This document shows, piece by piece, positions 25,472-34,209 of a stretch of DNA of 64,000 nucleotides; position 1 is the first letter of the stretch, and each line of letters begins with the position of its first letter. Position numbers and translations under genes: made by a program. The notes beneath the pieces are model-generated. The model had not been told where the DNA came from, made no database searches, and saw nothing but the letters and a program-made list of their open reading frames with translations. Source of the stretch: Bosea sp. PAMC 26642 (GTDB lineage: Bacteria > Pseudomonadota > Alphaproteobacteria > Rhizobiales > Beijerinckiaceae); NCBI RefSeq assembly GCF_001562255.1, contig NZ_CP014301.1, positions 4,991,501-5,055,500 on the forward strand, read 5' to 3'.

Positions 25472-25885
25472 GACGATTGATCGGCCTCCGGTGGGCGCAG
25501 CATTCGAAGCGTACAGCCAAACTATCGCGGCCGATCGGGGTTGTCATGGCGGGTCGCCGCCGGCGGTCGCCTTTTGGCGGTCTTCGCAAACCGCGGCAAA
25601 TTCACACGAGACGTTCGGATTGTGGCCTACCCCGAACTTCACCCTGAAAATACTGAAGAATTCAGGCTCGATCTGCGTGACACTCCGCTCATCAGGACTG
25701 CGCTTCTAGCCGACCGCGTGGCGCCATAAGCAGACTCTGGACGGTCGCTTAAAACCAGACGCATACACCCGAGGCTCGAGAACTTTGGGCCAGGAAATCT
25801 CTGAAGACCTAATCGAGTTGCCCCACAGCGCCTGGTCGGAGAGCAGCCAGATGCACGGCTAAGGCCAAGTGATGTTGATCCAGGC
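25472..25885. other. Intergenic, no gene assigned
   Basis: The stretch separates the DUF2339 gene start from the AraC gene end, both on the minus strand, so it must hold the DUF2339 promoter. It has lower GC between 25640 and 25700. No operator, RNA or terminator can be named. Confidence 0.4.
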
Positions 25886-26965
25886 TCATCTGTCCGACAG
25901 GGCTGCCCTGATCTGCGAGGGCGAGCGACCGAAGCGCTTGCGGAAGCTGCGGTTGAAATAGGACAGGTCGCCGAAGCCGACCTCGAAGGCCACCGCGCTG
26001 ATCGTCGGCCCGCCGCCCTCGACCGTGAGAAGACGGTGCCATGCGCGCTCCAGCCGCCGTTCCAGGACATAGTCCGAGAAGGTCCGCGCTTCCGTTTCGA
26101 ACAGTTTCTGGATGGCGCGCGGGCTCACGCCATGCAGCCCCGCCAACATGTCGATGCCGAGGTCGCGCCGCTCCAGCCGCGCCTCGATATCGGCCTTGAT
26201 CGCCATCAACCGCCCGGCGCGCCGGTCGCTCGCGGCCAGAGGTGCCGGGAGGCTGCGATCGGCCAGCATGACGCCGATCAGATCATGGATATGCCCGACC
26301 GCGAGCCCCTGAAGCGCGGCCGAGTGCAACGGCAGGAGCCCGCGCAGCAAGAGCGCGCCATAATGCGCCAGGACCTGCAGGCCGCGATTGCCGCGCGGAA
26401 CCGGCTGCATCAACCCCGGCGCCGCCCGCTCGCCCAGCAACGGCAATCGCGCCGCGTCGAGCGTAATCAGGTCGATCCGGCCGATCTGCACGAGCGAGAA
26501 GCGAGTCTGCGTCGCGGGATCGAGCGCCAGCACTGCCGCCTCGCGCGCCTTTAGGACGATCCGCCGATCGCCCTGCTCGATCACGACGCGTCCCTCGGCG
26601 GGCCGGACCAAGATATGGCGTGGCCCGGCGCCATCCGCCGGCTGGGGCCAGGACCATTGCAGGGCCGGATTGAAGCAGGACATCAGGCCGATATCAGGCC
26701 TTGTCGTCAAGGCGCAGCGCGCGGCGAAGGGCAAGGCGAGGTCGGCCTCCATCGCCTCGCGCCCGACCGAGTGCCCGAGCACCTTGCGCGACAGCGCGCT
26801 CGCCTCCTCCCGCCCGACCTGGCTCGACACCAGCCAGAACGGCGAGAAGGCCTCGCCGTCCGACTCGCTTGCTGCCGCCGGTTCTCCTGCTGTTCGGCCC
26901 GCCCCGGAGCGTGTCGCCGCCGCCACATTCATCGTTTTCGACACTTCGATTCGCTTGAGTCCCAT
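25886..26965 (-). CDS. AraC-family transcriptional regulator
   Basis: About 359 residues with a C-terminal double helix-turn-helix: IDMLAGLHGVSPRAIQKLFETEA for the first and ISAVAFEVGFGDLSYFNRSFRKRFGRSPSQIRAAL for the second. The N-terminal half resembles the AraC-binding-like ligand domain. Start ATG 26965 is chosen because the longer reading begins with TTG and unlikely sequence. It is divergent from a TonB-dependent receptor and MFS siderophore transporter, the same arrangement as RhrA or PchR type regulators that sense a ferric siderophore. It probably activates those genes when the cognate siderophore is available. Confidence 0.88.
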   Translation of the reverse strand: MGLKRIEVSKTMNVAAATRSGAGRTAGEPAAASESDGEAFSPFWLVSSQVGREEASALSRKVLGHSVGREAMEADLALPFAARCALTTRPDIGLMSCFNPALQWSWPQPADGAGPRHILVRPAEGRVVIEQGDRRIVLKAREAAVLALDPATQTRFSLVQIGRIDLITLDAARLPLLGERAAPGLMQPVPRGNRGLQVLAHYGALLLRGLLPLHSAALQGLAVGHIHDLIGVMLADRSLPAPLAASDRRAGRLMAIKADIEARLERRDLGIDMLAGLHGVSPRAIQKLFETEARTFSDYVLERRLERAWHRLLTVEGGGPTISAVAFEVGFGDLSYFNRSFRKRFGRSPSQIRAALSDR

Positions 26966-27191
26966 GACCCGTTCGCGCAGGTCCAAGATTAAACCCGCAT
27001 GGCATCGATACTGCAATCGAACAAGCGAGATTGTCTCCGCTCAAATGCGTGGGGCGATGGAATAGATCTACATTACGATAATTCCAAACAAGCAGTCTGT
27101 AATCTCTTCAAGTAATGCGTCGGCGAAAATGCGGATGGAACCTCCGTCGACCGCGCCCGGATGCAGCAGCCGCCGTCGATAGGTGCCCGTC

Positions 27192-29426
27192 ATGCTCAGA
27201 TCCATCTCTCTCGCCACCAGCTTTCTGGCTCTGGTCGCCTCCTCGATCGCGGTCGCGCAGGTTGCGCCTCAGGCCAATCAGCAGGTGATCGATCTCGACA
27301 CGATCACGGTGACGGCGGCGCGTGCCGAGCGCAGCACCGCCGAAACGCCGCAATCGGTGCAGGTCGTCGGGCGCGAGCAGATCGAGGAGCAGCTCAAGTT
27401 CAGCCCCAATGCCGCGGCCGCGCTCGGCAAGCTGGTGCCGGGCTATTCGGCGCCGACGCAGACCGTCTCCAGCGCGTCTGAGAATTATCGCGGTCGCGAC
27501 CTTTTGGTGATGCTCGACGGCGTGCCGCTGAACACGCCGCTGCGCGACGTCTCGCGCATCCTGTCGCTGATCGACCTCAATTCGGTCGAGCGGATCGAGG
27601 TCGTCTCCGGTGCGTCGAGCCTTTACGGTGCGGGTGCGACCGGCGGCACGGTGAACTTCATCACCAAAAAGGCGACCGACGGCAAGCCGACCGTCACCGT
27701 CAATACGGCAGTTCGCGCCTTCACCCAGAAGATCGGCCGCTCGCTGGCGCCAGAAGCCGCGCTGACCGTCTCCGGCAAGGTGCCTAACGGCATCGATTAC
27801 CTGATCTCGGGGCAGATGCGCGGCGCAGGGCGGACGTATGACGGCTCGGGACGCGAACTGCCCTCCGACGGCCTGCTCGGCCAGGGCGGCGGCGACCGCT
27901 ACAAAGCCGGCAACCTGCTGGCCAAGCTCGGCTACGACTTCGATGCGAGCAAGCGCATCGAGCTCAACGGCTCGCTGATCGCCTTCGACCAGGACCCGAA
28001 ATACCTGACCAACTATGCCGCCCCTTTCGCTCGCCCTGAACGGACGCAGCTCTACAACGGCCAGAGCGTGATGGAGGACACAAAGTCGCTCTCGCTGCGC
28101 TACACCGACAGCGACTTCGTGCTCGGCAAGCTCAGTGTGCTGGGCTTCTACAATGACATCAAGAAGCGCTTCAATTTCTCGACCTTCTCCTACCCTTATA
28201 ACTCCCAGGTCTACTACTCCTTCAACCCGCTCGCGCCGACGAGCCCCGACAACCAGACGACGCTCTATTCGCAGCGCGGCGGTGCCAACGTCACGATCGA
28301 CACCTCTCTCGACCGTCTCCTGCCGGGCGCCAAGCTGACCTGGGGCGGCGACCTGATCCAGGAGAAGACCTGGCAGACGCTGACCAGCGGCCAGGACGTG
28401 TTCACTCCGCTGAAGCAGACCACGGCGGCAGGCTTCGGCCAGCTCCAGATCCCGATCGGCGATCGCGTCGTCCTGCGCGGCGGCCTGCGCTACGAGCATT
28501 TCGCGCTCTCGGTCTCCGATTATGTCCGGCCGGCCGCCTATGCCGCGGTTGCCGCCAACAATGCGCAGGGCTTCCAGAGCTTCGTCTTGCCGGCGCTCAA
28601 CGTCACCGGCGGCGACTTCGACTATTCGGCGCTGACCGCCAATATCGGCGCGACCGTGAAGCTGTCGGAGTCGAGCGAGGTCTTCGGCGGCTTCTCGCAA
28701 GGCTTCGCCCTGCCCGATGTCGGCGCCTTCACCCGCCGCGCCGGTATCTCGACCGCCTTTGCCTGCCCGGTTGCGCTGCCGAACTGTCTGCCCGCGAGCC
28801 GCCGCTCCATCAGCTACGGCTCGATCGCGCCGGAGGCGCAGATCGTCAACAACTACGAGCTCGGCGTGCGCGGCAGCTACGGCGCCTTCAAGGGTTCGCT
28901 GTCGGGCTATATCAGCACCTCGGAAGATGGCGTCACGTTCGATCCCGTAACCAACACGCTGTCGCAGCAGAAGGAACGGATCTGGGGCGTCGAATTCGTC
29001 GGCGACTACGCCTTTACAGAGCAGTTCAGCATGGGCACGGTCGCCTCTTTCCGCGAAGGCCGCTACGACACAAATGGCGACGGGCGCCTCGACTCGAACC
29101 TGCCCAACAACCGCATCGGCTCGCCCTGGCGCGTCATGATCCACGGCACCTACCGCTTCGTGAACGGGGTCAGCCTGCGGGTCGAGGGCGAAGGTTTCTC
29201 CGAGCGCGATGAGGCGATCGACCTGCGCGGCACCCGCTACAAGCTCAAGGGCGCCGCGACCATGAACGTCGCGCTGACGGCGCCGGTCTTCTCCGGCGAG
29301 GCCTATGTCGCGGTGAACAACCTGTTCGACCGCAGCTACCAAAACCCGACCGCGACCTCGGTGCGCAACCTCGCCAACTATGCCTGGGGCCGCACGGTCA
29401 CGCTCGGCTTCAAGAAGACCTTCTGA
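27192..29426 (+). CDS. TonB-dependent siderophore receptor
   Basis: Outer-membrane beta-barrel receptor of about 744 residues. A signal peptide ends near VAQ (SLATSFLALVASSIAVAQ). The TonB box region DTITVTAAR is followed by the plug domain (QSVQVVGREQIEEQ, RGRDLLVMLDGVPLN, VERIEVVSGASSLYGAGATGGTVNFITK). The strands of the barrel follow, ending in YAWGRTVTLGFKKTF with the aromatic C-terminus needed for assembly. Start ATG 27192 is preferred to GTG 27183. Neighbours (AraC regulator, RhtX/FptX permease) make a ferric siderophore the likely ligand. The siderophore itself is probably scavenged, since no biosynthesis gene is in the window. Confidence 0.92.
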   Translation: MLRSISLATSFLALVASSIAVAQVAPQANQQVIDLDTITVTAARAERSTAETPQSVQVVGREQIEEQLKFSPNAAAALGKLVPGYSAPTQTVSSASENYRGRDLLVMLDGVPLNTPLRDVSRILSLIDLNSVERIEVVSGASSLYGAGATGGTVNFITKKATDGKPTVTVNTAVRAFTQKIGRSLAPEAALTVSGKVPNGIDYLISGQMRGAGRTYDGSGRELPSDGLLGQGGGDRYKAGNLLAKLGYDFDASKRIELNGSLIAFDQDPKYLTNYAAPFARPERTQLYNGQSVMEDTKSLSLRYTDSDFVLGKLSVLGFYNDIKKRFNFSTFSYPYNSQVYYSFNPLAPTSPDNQTTLYSQRGGANVTIDTSLDRLLPGAKLTWGGDLIQEKTWQTLTSGQDVFTPLKQTTAAGFGQLQIPIGDRVVLRGGLRYEHFALSVSDYVRPAAYAAVAANNAQGFQSFVLPALNVTGGDFDYSALTANIGATVKLSESSEVFGGFSQGFALPDVGAFTRRAGISTAFACPVALPNCLPASRRSISYGSIAPEAQIVNNYELGVRGSYGAFKGSLSGYISTSEDGVTFDPVTNTLSQQKERIWGVEFVGDYAFTEQFSMGTVASFREGRYDTNGDGRLDSNLPNNRIGSPWRVMIHGTYRFVNGVSLRVEGEGFSERDEAIDLRGTRYKLKGAATMNVALTAPVFSGEAYVAVNNLFDRSYQNPTATSVRNLANYAWGRTVTLGFKKTF

Positions 29427-29431
29427 GCGCC

Positions 29432-29806
29432 ATGGTCAGCCTCGATATCGGTGCCGACCGCCTCGTGACGCTGCGCTTCATGCCGCCCTATCTCGATGAG
29501 GACGAGCGGGCCTATCTCGATGCGCTGGCCGAGATCGGGCGGCAGCAGAGCTCCTTCGCGCTGCTGACCGTGTTTGGCGGCGGCCGCGGGCTCTCGCAAG
29601 CTGGCGAGCGCGAGCAGGCGCTCTGGTTCAAGGCGACGCGGGCGCAGGTCGGCCGGCTCTGCCGCGCCTGCGCCATCGTGCGGCCGGATGCCAGCGAGAA
29701 GACGGCCGAGACCTTCCGCAAGCTCTGCCCGTTCCCGATCATCGCCGACCGGGACGAGGCGGTCGGCCGCGCCTTCCTGCTCCAGCACCTGGTTGCCGCA
29801 TCATGA
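29432..29806 (+). CDS. Small conserved protein in the siderophore uptake operon
   Basis: A 124-residue cytoplasmic protein that I cannot assign to a named family. It has no signal peptide or membrane helix. It contains DIGADRLVTLRFMPPYLDEDERAYLDALAEI at the start and a Cys pair (RLCRACAIVRPD) in the middle. It lies 5 bases after the TonB receptor stop and overlaps the MFS gene by four bases (ATGA), so it is clearly co-translated with both. Possible roles include ferric-siderophore handling or reduction after import. This is a guess from position only. Confidence 0.7.
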   Translation: MVSLDIGADRLVTLRFMPPYLDEDERAYLDALAEIGRQQSSFALLTVFGGGRGLSQAGEREQALWFKATRAQVGRLCRACAIVRPDASEKTAETFRKLCPFPIIADRDEAVGRAFLLQHLVAAS

Positions 29807-31080
29807 GCGCGACGACGTTACCAGACGGCCACGTGGCGCAGCCGACAATAGGGCGGCAGCGGCTCTTCGTCGTGCTCGGCGGGCTTTATCTGGCGCAATC
29901 GATCCCGTCCTATCTGTTCGTCGCCGCGCTGCCGCCGATCATGCGCGAGGTCGGCGTGTCGCGCACCGCGATCGGCTATATGAGCATCCTGCTGCTCCCG
30001 CTGGTGATCAAATTCATCTGGGCGCCGTGGATCGACCGGATCCGGCCCTTCGCGCGGGTGCATCGCGCCGGTTGGGTGTTCCTGACCCAGATCGGCGTGA
30101 TCGCGACGATCCTGGCGCTGATCGCGGTGGGGCCGACCCAAATCGGCTGCATCATCGCGATCGGCTTCGTCGCCTCGCTGCTGATCTCGACGCAGGACAT
30201 CGCGACAGACGGCTATGCGGCGAAATATCTGCCGGAAGCCGACCGGCCGATAGGCAACGCGATCCAGGGCGGCTCGATCGCCTTCGGCGTCGTCATCGGC
30301 GGCACGCTGGGGCTGGTGCTCTACGAGCATATCGGCTGGACCGGCATGCTGCTCACGATCGCCGCCGTCTCACTGCTGCCGCTGATCGCGGCTGCGATGA
30401 TGCGCGAGACCGATCCGGTGCCGGATGCGCGCGCGCCACGACCCTCGATCCGCGCCTTCCTGAGGCGCCCGGAAGCGCGCCAGATCCTCTGGATCGCGCT
30501 GATCTACCGGGCCAGCGAAGGCCTCGTGAAGGCGATGGAAGGAGCCTATCTGGTCGATGCCGGCGTGCCGCTGACACAGATCGGCTATCTCTCTGGCATC
30601 TCGGCGACGACGGCGGGCCTCGGCGGCTCGATCCTCGCCGCCTGGATGGTCAAGACGCGCGGGCTTGCCTTCGTGCTCGCGCTTCTCGGCGGCCTGCGGA
30701 CGCTGTGCTTCCTGCTCTTCGCCGGCCATGCGCTCGGCGTCGTCACCGGCGCCTGGCCGCTGTTCGGCGCGGCCGGCTTCCAGACCCTGATCCGTTACAT
30801 GGAGATCGTGGCGCTCTATTCGCTGTTCATGGCGGTGACGACATCGGAGCAGCCCGGCACCGACTTCACCATCATGGCCTGCGCGCAGCTGCTGGTCTAT
30901 CTCGCCGGCTCGATGATCGCGGGCAAGCTCGCGGATACGCTGGGCTATGGCTGGCTGTTCTCGATCGCGACTGCAATCTCCGCGGTAGCCGTTATTGCGA
31001 CGGTGAGATTGATCGCCTCGTTCGATCAGCAATGGTCTAAACCAAAGGTCGGTGCATCAGCGCCGCGTCCCCATACCTGA
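29803..31080 (+). CDS. RhtX/FptX-family MFS siderophore transporter
   Basis: Inner-membrane permease of the major facilitator superfamily, 425 residues with about 12 helices. RhtX/FptX-like features include LYLAQSIPSYLFVAALPPIMREVGVSRTAIG at the start, LLPLVIKFIWAPWIDRIRP for the loop 2-3 motif and STQDIATDGYAAKYL. Family members carry rhizobactin or pyochelin across the inner membrane as a single protein, replacing an ABC importer. It is the last gene of the three-gene uptake operon. Confidence 0.9.
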   Translation: MSATTLPDGHVAQPTIGRQRLFVVLGGLYLAQSIPSYLFVAALPPIMREVGVSRTAIGYMSILLLPLVIKFIWAPWIDRIRPFARVHRAGWVFLTQIGVIATILALIAVGPTQIGCIIAIGFVASLLISTQDIATDGYAAKYLPEADRPIGNAIQGGSIAFGVVIGGTLGLVLYEHIGWTGMLLTIAAVSLLPLIAAAMMRETDPVPDARAPRPSIRAFLRRPEARQILWIALIYRASEGLVKAMEGAYLVDAGVPLTQIGYLSGISATTAGLGGSILAAWMVKTRGLAFVLALLGGLRTLCFLLFAGHALGVVTGAWPLFGAAGFQTLIRYMEIVALYSLFMAVTTSEQPGTDFTIMACAQLLVYLAGSMIAGKLADTLGYGWLFSIATAISAVAVIATVRLIASFDQQWSKPKVGASAPRPHT

Positions 31081-31312
31081 CAGGTGCGCCTACCATCGCA
31101 ATTGGGCATGGCCCGCCCGCGCCAAAAGCCGACATCGTTATACCGCTTGGAACCGGACATTGCTCATGGATCGATTTGGCTTCGAACCTGCTCCTAGCCA
31201 CCTGCTGATGAACGGTCGTTGTCGTCAGCCGACTGGTTCGCGAATCCCTCCAGAATTAATCACCCCGGAGCGAACTTTGACTGGGGGTCCAAAATAATCT
31301 GCTCGGTTTCGC

Positions 31313-32470
31313 TCAATCCGCCCGCCCGCGCCCGTCGACCCGCCAGAGCTCGACCAGTCTGTCGCCCGACACTACATGCAGGAAATCATGCAGGTTGATG
31401 GTCGGGTCGCAATGCGGGACCGTGCATTCGACGACCGCCCCGATCGGCATGACCGACTGGCCCGGCTCGGGAAGGATGCGCCCGAATTCGTCGCCGCACC
31501 ATTCGGTCCGTCCGACCAACTCGCCGCCCCGGAAGACGCGCGGCGGCGGGCCATCCAGTGCGAAGCTTTTGCTGCCGCCGTCGGTGATCGCGAAACCGGC
31601 CGAGCTATGGCCGACCACCGTCACCGCAACGCGTAGCGCCGGCCCGAATTCCGGTCGGCCGGCCCCGTAAATGTCGACGGGGTTGTAGGCCTCGTCCATG
31701 AAGACATAGGAGCCTGGCTGCACCTCGGTCAGAACCCGCGCCTGTCCGTCGAGGAGATGGCTGCCGGTGCCCCCGCCCGAGACGATGCCGGGTGCCAGAT
31801 CGGCCTGTTTCAGCACATCCAGCATCGCGGCTAGGATCCGGTTCGCCTCGTCATTGGCTGACCGGCGCGCGGCGAAATCATTGATATGCTGGACGCGGCC
31901 CTGATAGGCCTGCACGCCGACATAGCGCAGGCTGGGCTGCTCCGCGACGGCGCGTGCGAGCGCGACCGCCTCCTGTCCGTTGGCGACGCCGCTGCGCGTC
32001 AGGCCGGTGTCGAGATCGACGAAGACGTCGAAGCGCGTGCCGTGGCGTGCGGCCGCCTCGGCATAGGCCGCCACCAGATCGAGCCGGTCGACCACGACGC
32101 CGATGCGCGCGCCCCTCGCCGCCGCTTTCGCGAGCGCGTCGATCTTGGCAGCGCTCGCGATCGGCGCGCTCAGCATCAGATCATTGGCCCCGCCCTCGAA
32201 CAGGGCCAGCAATTCACCCGGCTTGGCGCAGCAGATGCCCGAGGCGCCCGCCGCCATCTGCCGCCGCGCGATCTCGGCGCATTTGTGCGATTTGGCATGC
32301 GGCCGGAAAGCGATGCCGACGCTTTTGCAGGTGTCGGCGAGCGTCGCGACGTTGCGCTCGAAAATGTCGAGATCCAGCACAGCCGCAGGCGTCTCCAGAC
32401 GCGACCGGCTGCCGGGCTGGTCGATGAGCGGCTGGTTGAGCGCTGCCGCTCCGAACGGTGCGAAGCTCAT
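31313..32470 (-). CDS. PLP-dependent D-threonine aldolase/D-serine dehydratase-like protein
   Basis: Fold-type III PLP enzyme of the alanine racemase N-terminal superfamily, DSD1/D-threonine aldolase branch, 385 residues. The cofactor lysine is K60 in RPHAKSHK. The barrel has VFVDLDTGLTRSG and GGGTGSH for phosphate binding. The C-terminal domain has a VPHCDPTINLHD motif with the His and Cys that bind the metal in this branch. Reactions in the family are D-threonine or D-serine cleavage or dehydration. It starts with a 4-base overlap after HyuB, and HyuAB-type enzymes open cyclic amides, so a D-configured amino-acid product could be its substrate. Confidence 0.88.
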   Translation of the reverse strand: MSFAPFGAAALNQPLIDQPGSRSRLETPAAVLDLDIFERNVATLADTCKSVGIAFRPHAKSHKCAEIARRQMAAGASGICCAKPGELLALFEGGANDLMLSAPIASAAKIDALAKAAARGARIGVVVDRLDLVAAYAEAAARHGTRFDVFVDLDTGLTRSGVANGQEAVALARAVAEQPSLRYVGVQAYQGRVQHINDFAARRSANDEANRILAAMLDVLKQADLAPGIVSGGGTGSHLLDGQARVLTEVQPGSYVFMDEAYNPVDIYGAGRPEFGPALRVAVTVVGHSSAGFAITDGGSKSFALDGPPPRVFRGGELVGRTEWCGDEFGRILPEPGQSVMPIGAVVECTVPHCDPTINLHDFLHVVSGDRLVELWRVDGRGRAD

Positions 32471-34209
32471 GAGCGCTGTTCCATCAGCTCGGCGCGTGCC
32501 CGCAGGGTGGCCGCCTGATCGACGCTCGCGCCATCGGCGGCGAAGACCACGCCATAGTCGCGCCTGGCGCCCGCGATCGTGACCTTGCCCTCCAGTAGAT
32601 CGTCGGCGACGCGCCAGGGTTCGCGCCTGAGCGCGTCGCCATAGCCGCCGCCGCCGGCCCCGGTCAGGCGGAAGATGTCGCCGCGTTTGGCGTTGAAGCT
32701 CTCCATCGGCATCGTCGGCAGATGCTGCTGCGTGCCATCCGTCCTGATGAACAGATGCGCCGAGGGCGCGCCCGTGCCGCCGCCCTCGATGCCGAAGGGC
32801 GGGTGGTCGCGCCTGTCGCCGCGCAGCGTGAAGCGCGCGTCGGCCAGGAAGCGGAACTCGCGAACGAAGGCGAGCCCCCCACGAAACTCGCCCGCGCCAC
32901 CGGAATCCGGCACGAGCCCGTAGCGCAGCACCTCGACCGGCATGTCGGTCTCGACCATCTCGATCGGCTGGTTCGAAAGATTGGCAGCGGGGTTGGAAAT
33001 GCCCTCGATGCCGTCCTTGCCGGCCCGGGCGCCCCAGGTGCCGACCACCATCTCGTTGAGCACGAAGGGCTTGCCCTCATCGATGCCGCCGCCGGCCAGC
33101 AGATAGGGGCCGCCCTCCGAGCCGCCGATCGCACGTTCCGGCACGATCTGCGCCAGCGCCTGCATGATCGCATCGAACACCCGGTAGCCGACGACGCCGC
33201 GCGCGCCGCATGCTGCCGGATAACGCGGATTGACCAGGCAGCCTTCGGGCGCACGCACCGTGATCGGGCGCAGATAGCCCTCGCAGTTGGGGATGTCCTG
33301 CTGCGACAGGCAGCGTATCGCGCAGAAGGCGGCCGATTCCGGCAGCGAGATCGGGCAGTTGATCGACGCCGCGACCTGACCGGCCGTGCCGGCGAAGTCA
33401 ATATCGATCGTGTCGTCCGCGACCGTCACGGTCGCGACGATGGCCAGCGGCTCGGGATGCTCGCCAACGCCGTCGATATAGTCGGTCGCCTTGTAAACGC
33501 CGTTAGGCAGGGCGCGGATCACGTCGCGCATCATCGCCTCGGCATGATCGTGCAGCGCGTCGATATAGCGGTCGAGCAGGGACGCGCCGTAGCGCGCGAT
33601 CAGCGAGCGTAGCCCTTCCTCCGCCACGTTGCAGGCGGCGATCTGGGCGCGGATGTCGCCGAGAACCTCGACCGGCGCGCGTGTATTTGCCTCGATGATA
33701 CGGAAGACCGCATCGACCGGCTCGCCGGCCTCATAGAGCTTGAGCAGCGGCAGGCGCAGGCCTTCCTGCTGGATTTCGGTGGCGTAGATCGCGACGCTGC
33801 CCGGCACGATGCCGCCGATATCGGTGTGGTGGGCGACCGTAGCGGCAAAGCCGACAAGACGCTCCTCCACGAAGATCGGCTTCAGGATGTAGATGTCAGG
33901 CAGATGCTGGCCGCCGGAGCCATAGGGATCGTTGGCGATCAGCACGTCGCCCTGCTTCAGGGTCGCGCCATATCGCTGTTTCACGAACTGCATCACGCGC
34001 GGAAAGGAGCAGAGCTGGATCGGCAGGGTCAGCCCCTGCGCGATCACGCGGCCCTGCGCGTCGCAGAGCGCCGTTGAATAATCCATGATGTCGCGCACCA
34101 CAGGCGAATAGGCGCTGCGCATCACGATTAGCGCCATCTCGTCGGCGGTCGAGGCGAGCGCGTTGCGGATCACCTCAAGCGTGATCGGGTCGATCGCGTC
34201 AGTCATCAT
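32467..34209 (-). CDS. Hydantoinase B/oxoprolinase family protein
   Basis: Beta-type subunit of ATP-dependent hydantoinase/oxoprolinase or acetone-carboxylase-like enzymes, 580 residues. Conserved blocks include DPITLEVIRNALASTADEMALIVMRSAYSPVVRD near the start and DVLIANDPYGSGGQHLPDI. The family signature GGSEGGPYLLAGGGIDEGKPF is followed by a GGGGYGD end motif. It is translationally coupled with HyuA (ATGA overlap), with which it forms the active complex. The family hydrolyses N-methylhydantoin, 5-oxoproline or similar cyclic imides, and the specific substrate cannot be deduced. Confidence 0.92.
   Translation of the reverse strand: MMTDAIDPITLEVIRNALASTADEMALIVMRSAYSPVVRDIMDYSTALCDAQGRVIAQGLTLPIQLCSFPRVMQFVKQRYGATLKQGDVLIANDPYGSGGQHLPDIYILKPIFVEERLVGFAATVAHHTDIGGIVPGSVAIYATEIQQEGLRLPLLKLYEAGEPVDAVFRIIEANTRAPVEVLGDIRAQIAACNVAEEGLRSLIARYGASLLDRYIDALHDHAEAMMRDVIRALPNGVYKATDYIDGVGEHPEPLAIVATVTVADDTIDIDFAGTAGQVAASINCPISLPESAAFCAIRCLSQQDIPNCEGYLRPITVRAPEGCLVNPRYPAACGARGVVGYRVFDAIMQALAQIVPERAIGGSEGGPYLLAGGGIDEGKPFVLNEMVVGTWGARAGKDGIEGISNPAANLSNQPIEMVETDMPVEVLRYGLVPDSGGAGEFRGGLAFVREFRFLADARFTLRGDRRDHPPFGIEGGGTGAPSAHLFIRTDGTQQHLPTMPMESFNAKRGDIFRLTGAGGGGYGDALRREPWRVADDLLEGKVTIAGARRDYGVVFAADGASVDQAATLRARAELMEQRS

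Noticed and set aside
27108..29342. Long open frame on the strand opposite the TonB receptor
   Set aside because: High GC makes long antisense frames common. The frame has no family match, is rich in Arg and Ala, and the forward frame has a signal peptide and all TonB receptor motifs.
25886..31080. Siderophore biosynthesis within the uptake cluster
   Set aside because: No NRPS, IucA/C-type or other biosynthetic gene occurs here, so only uptake is supported.
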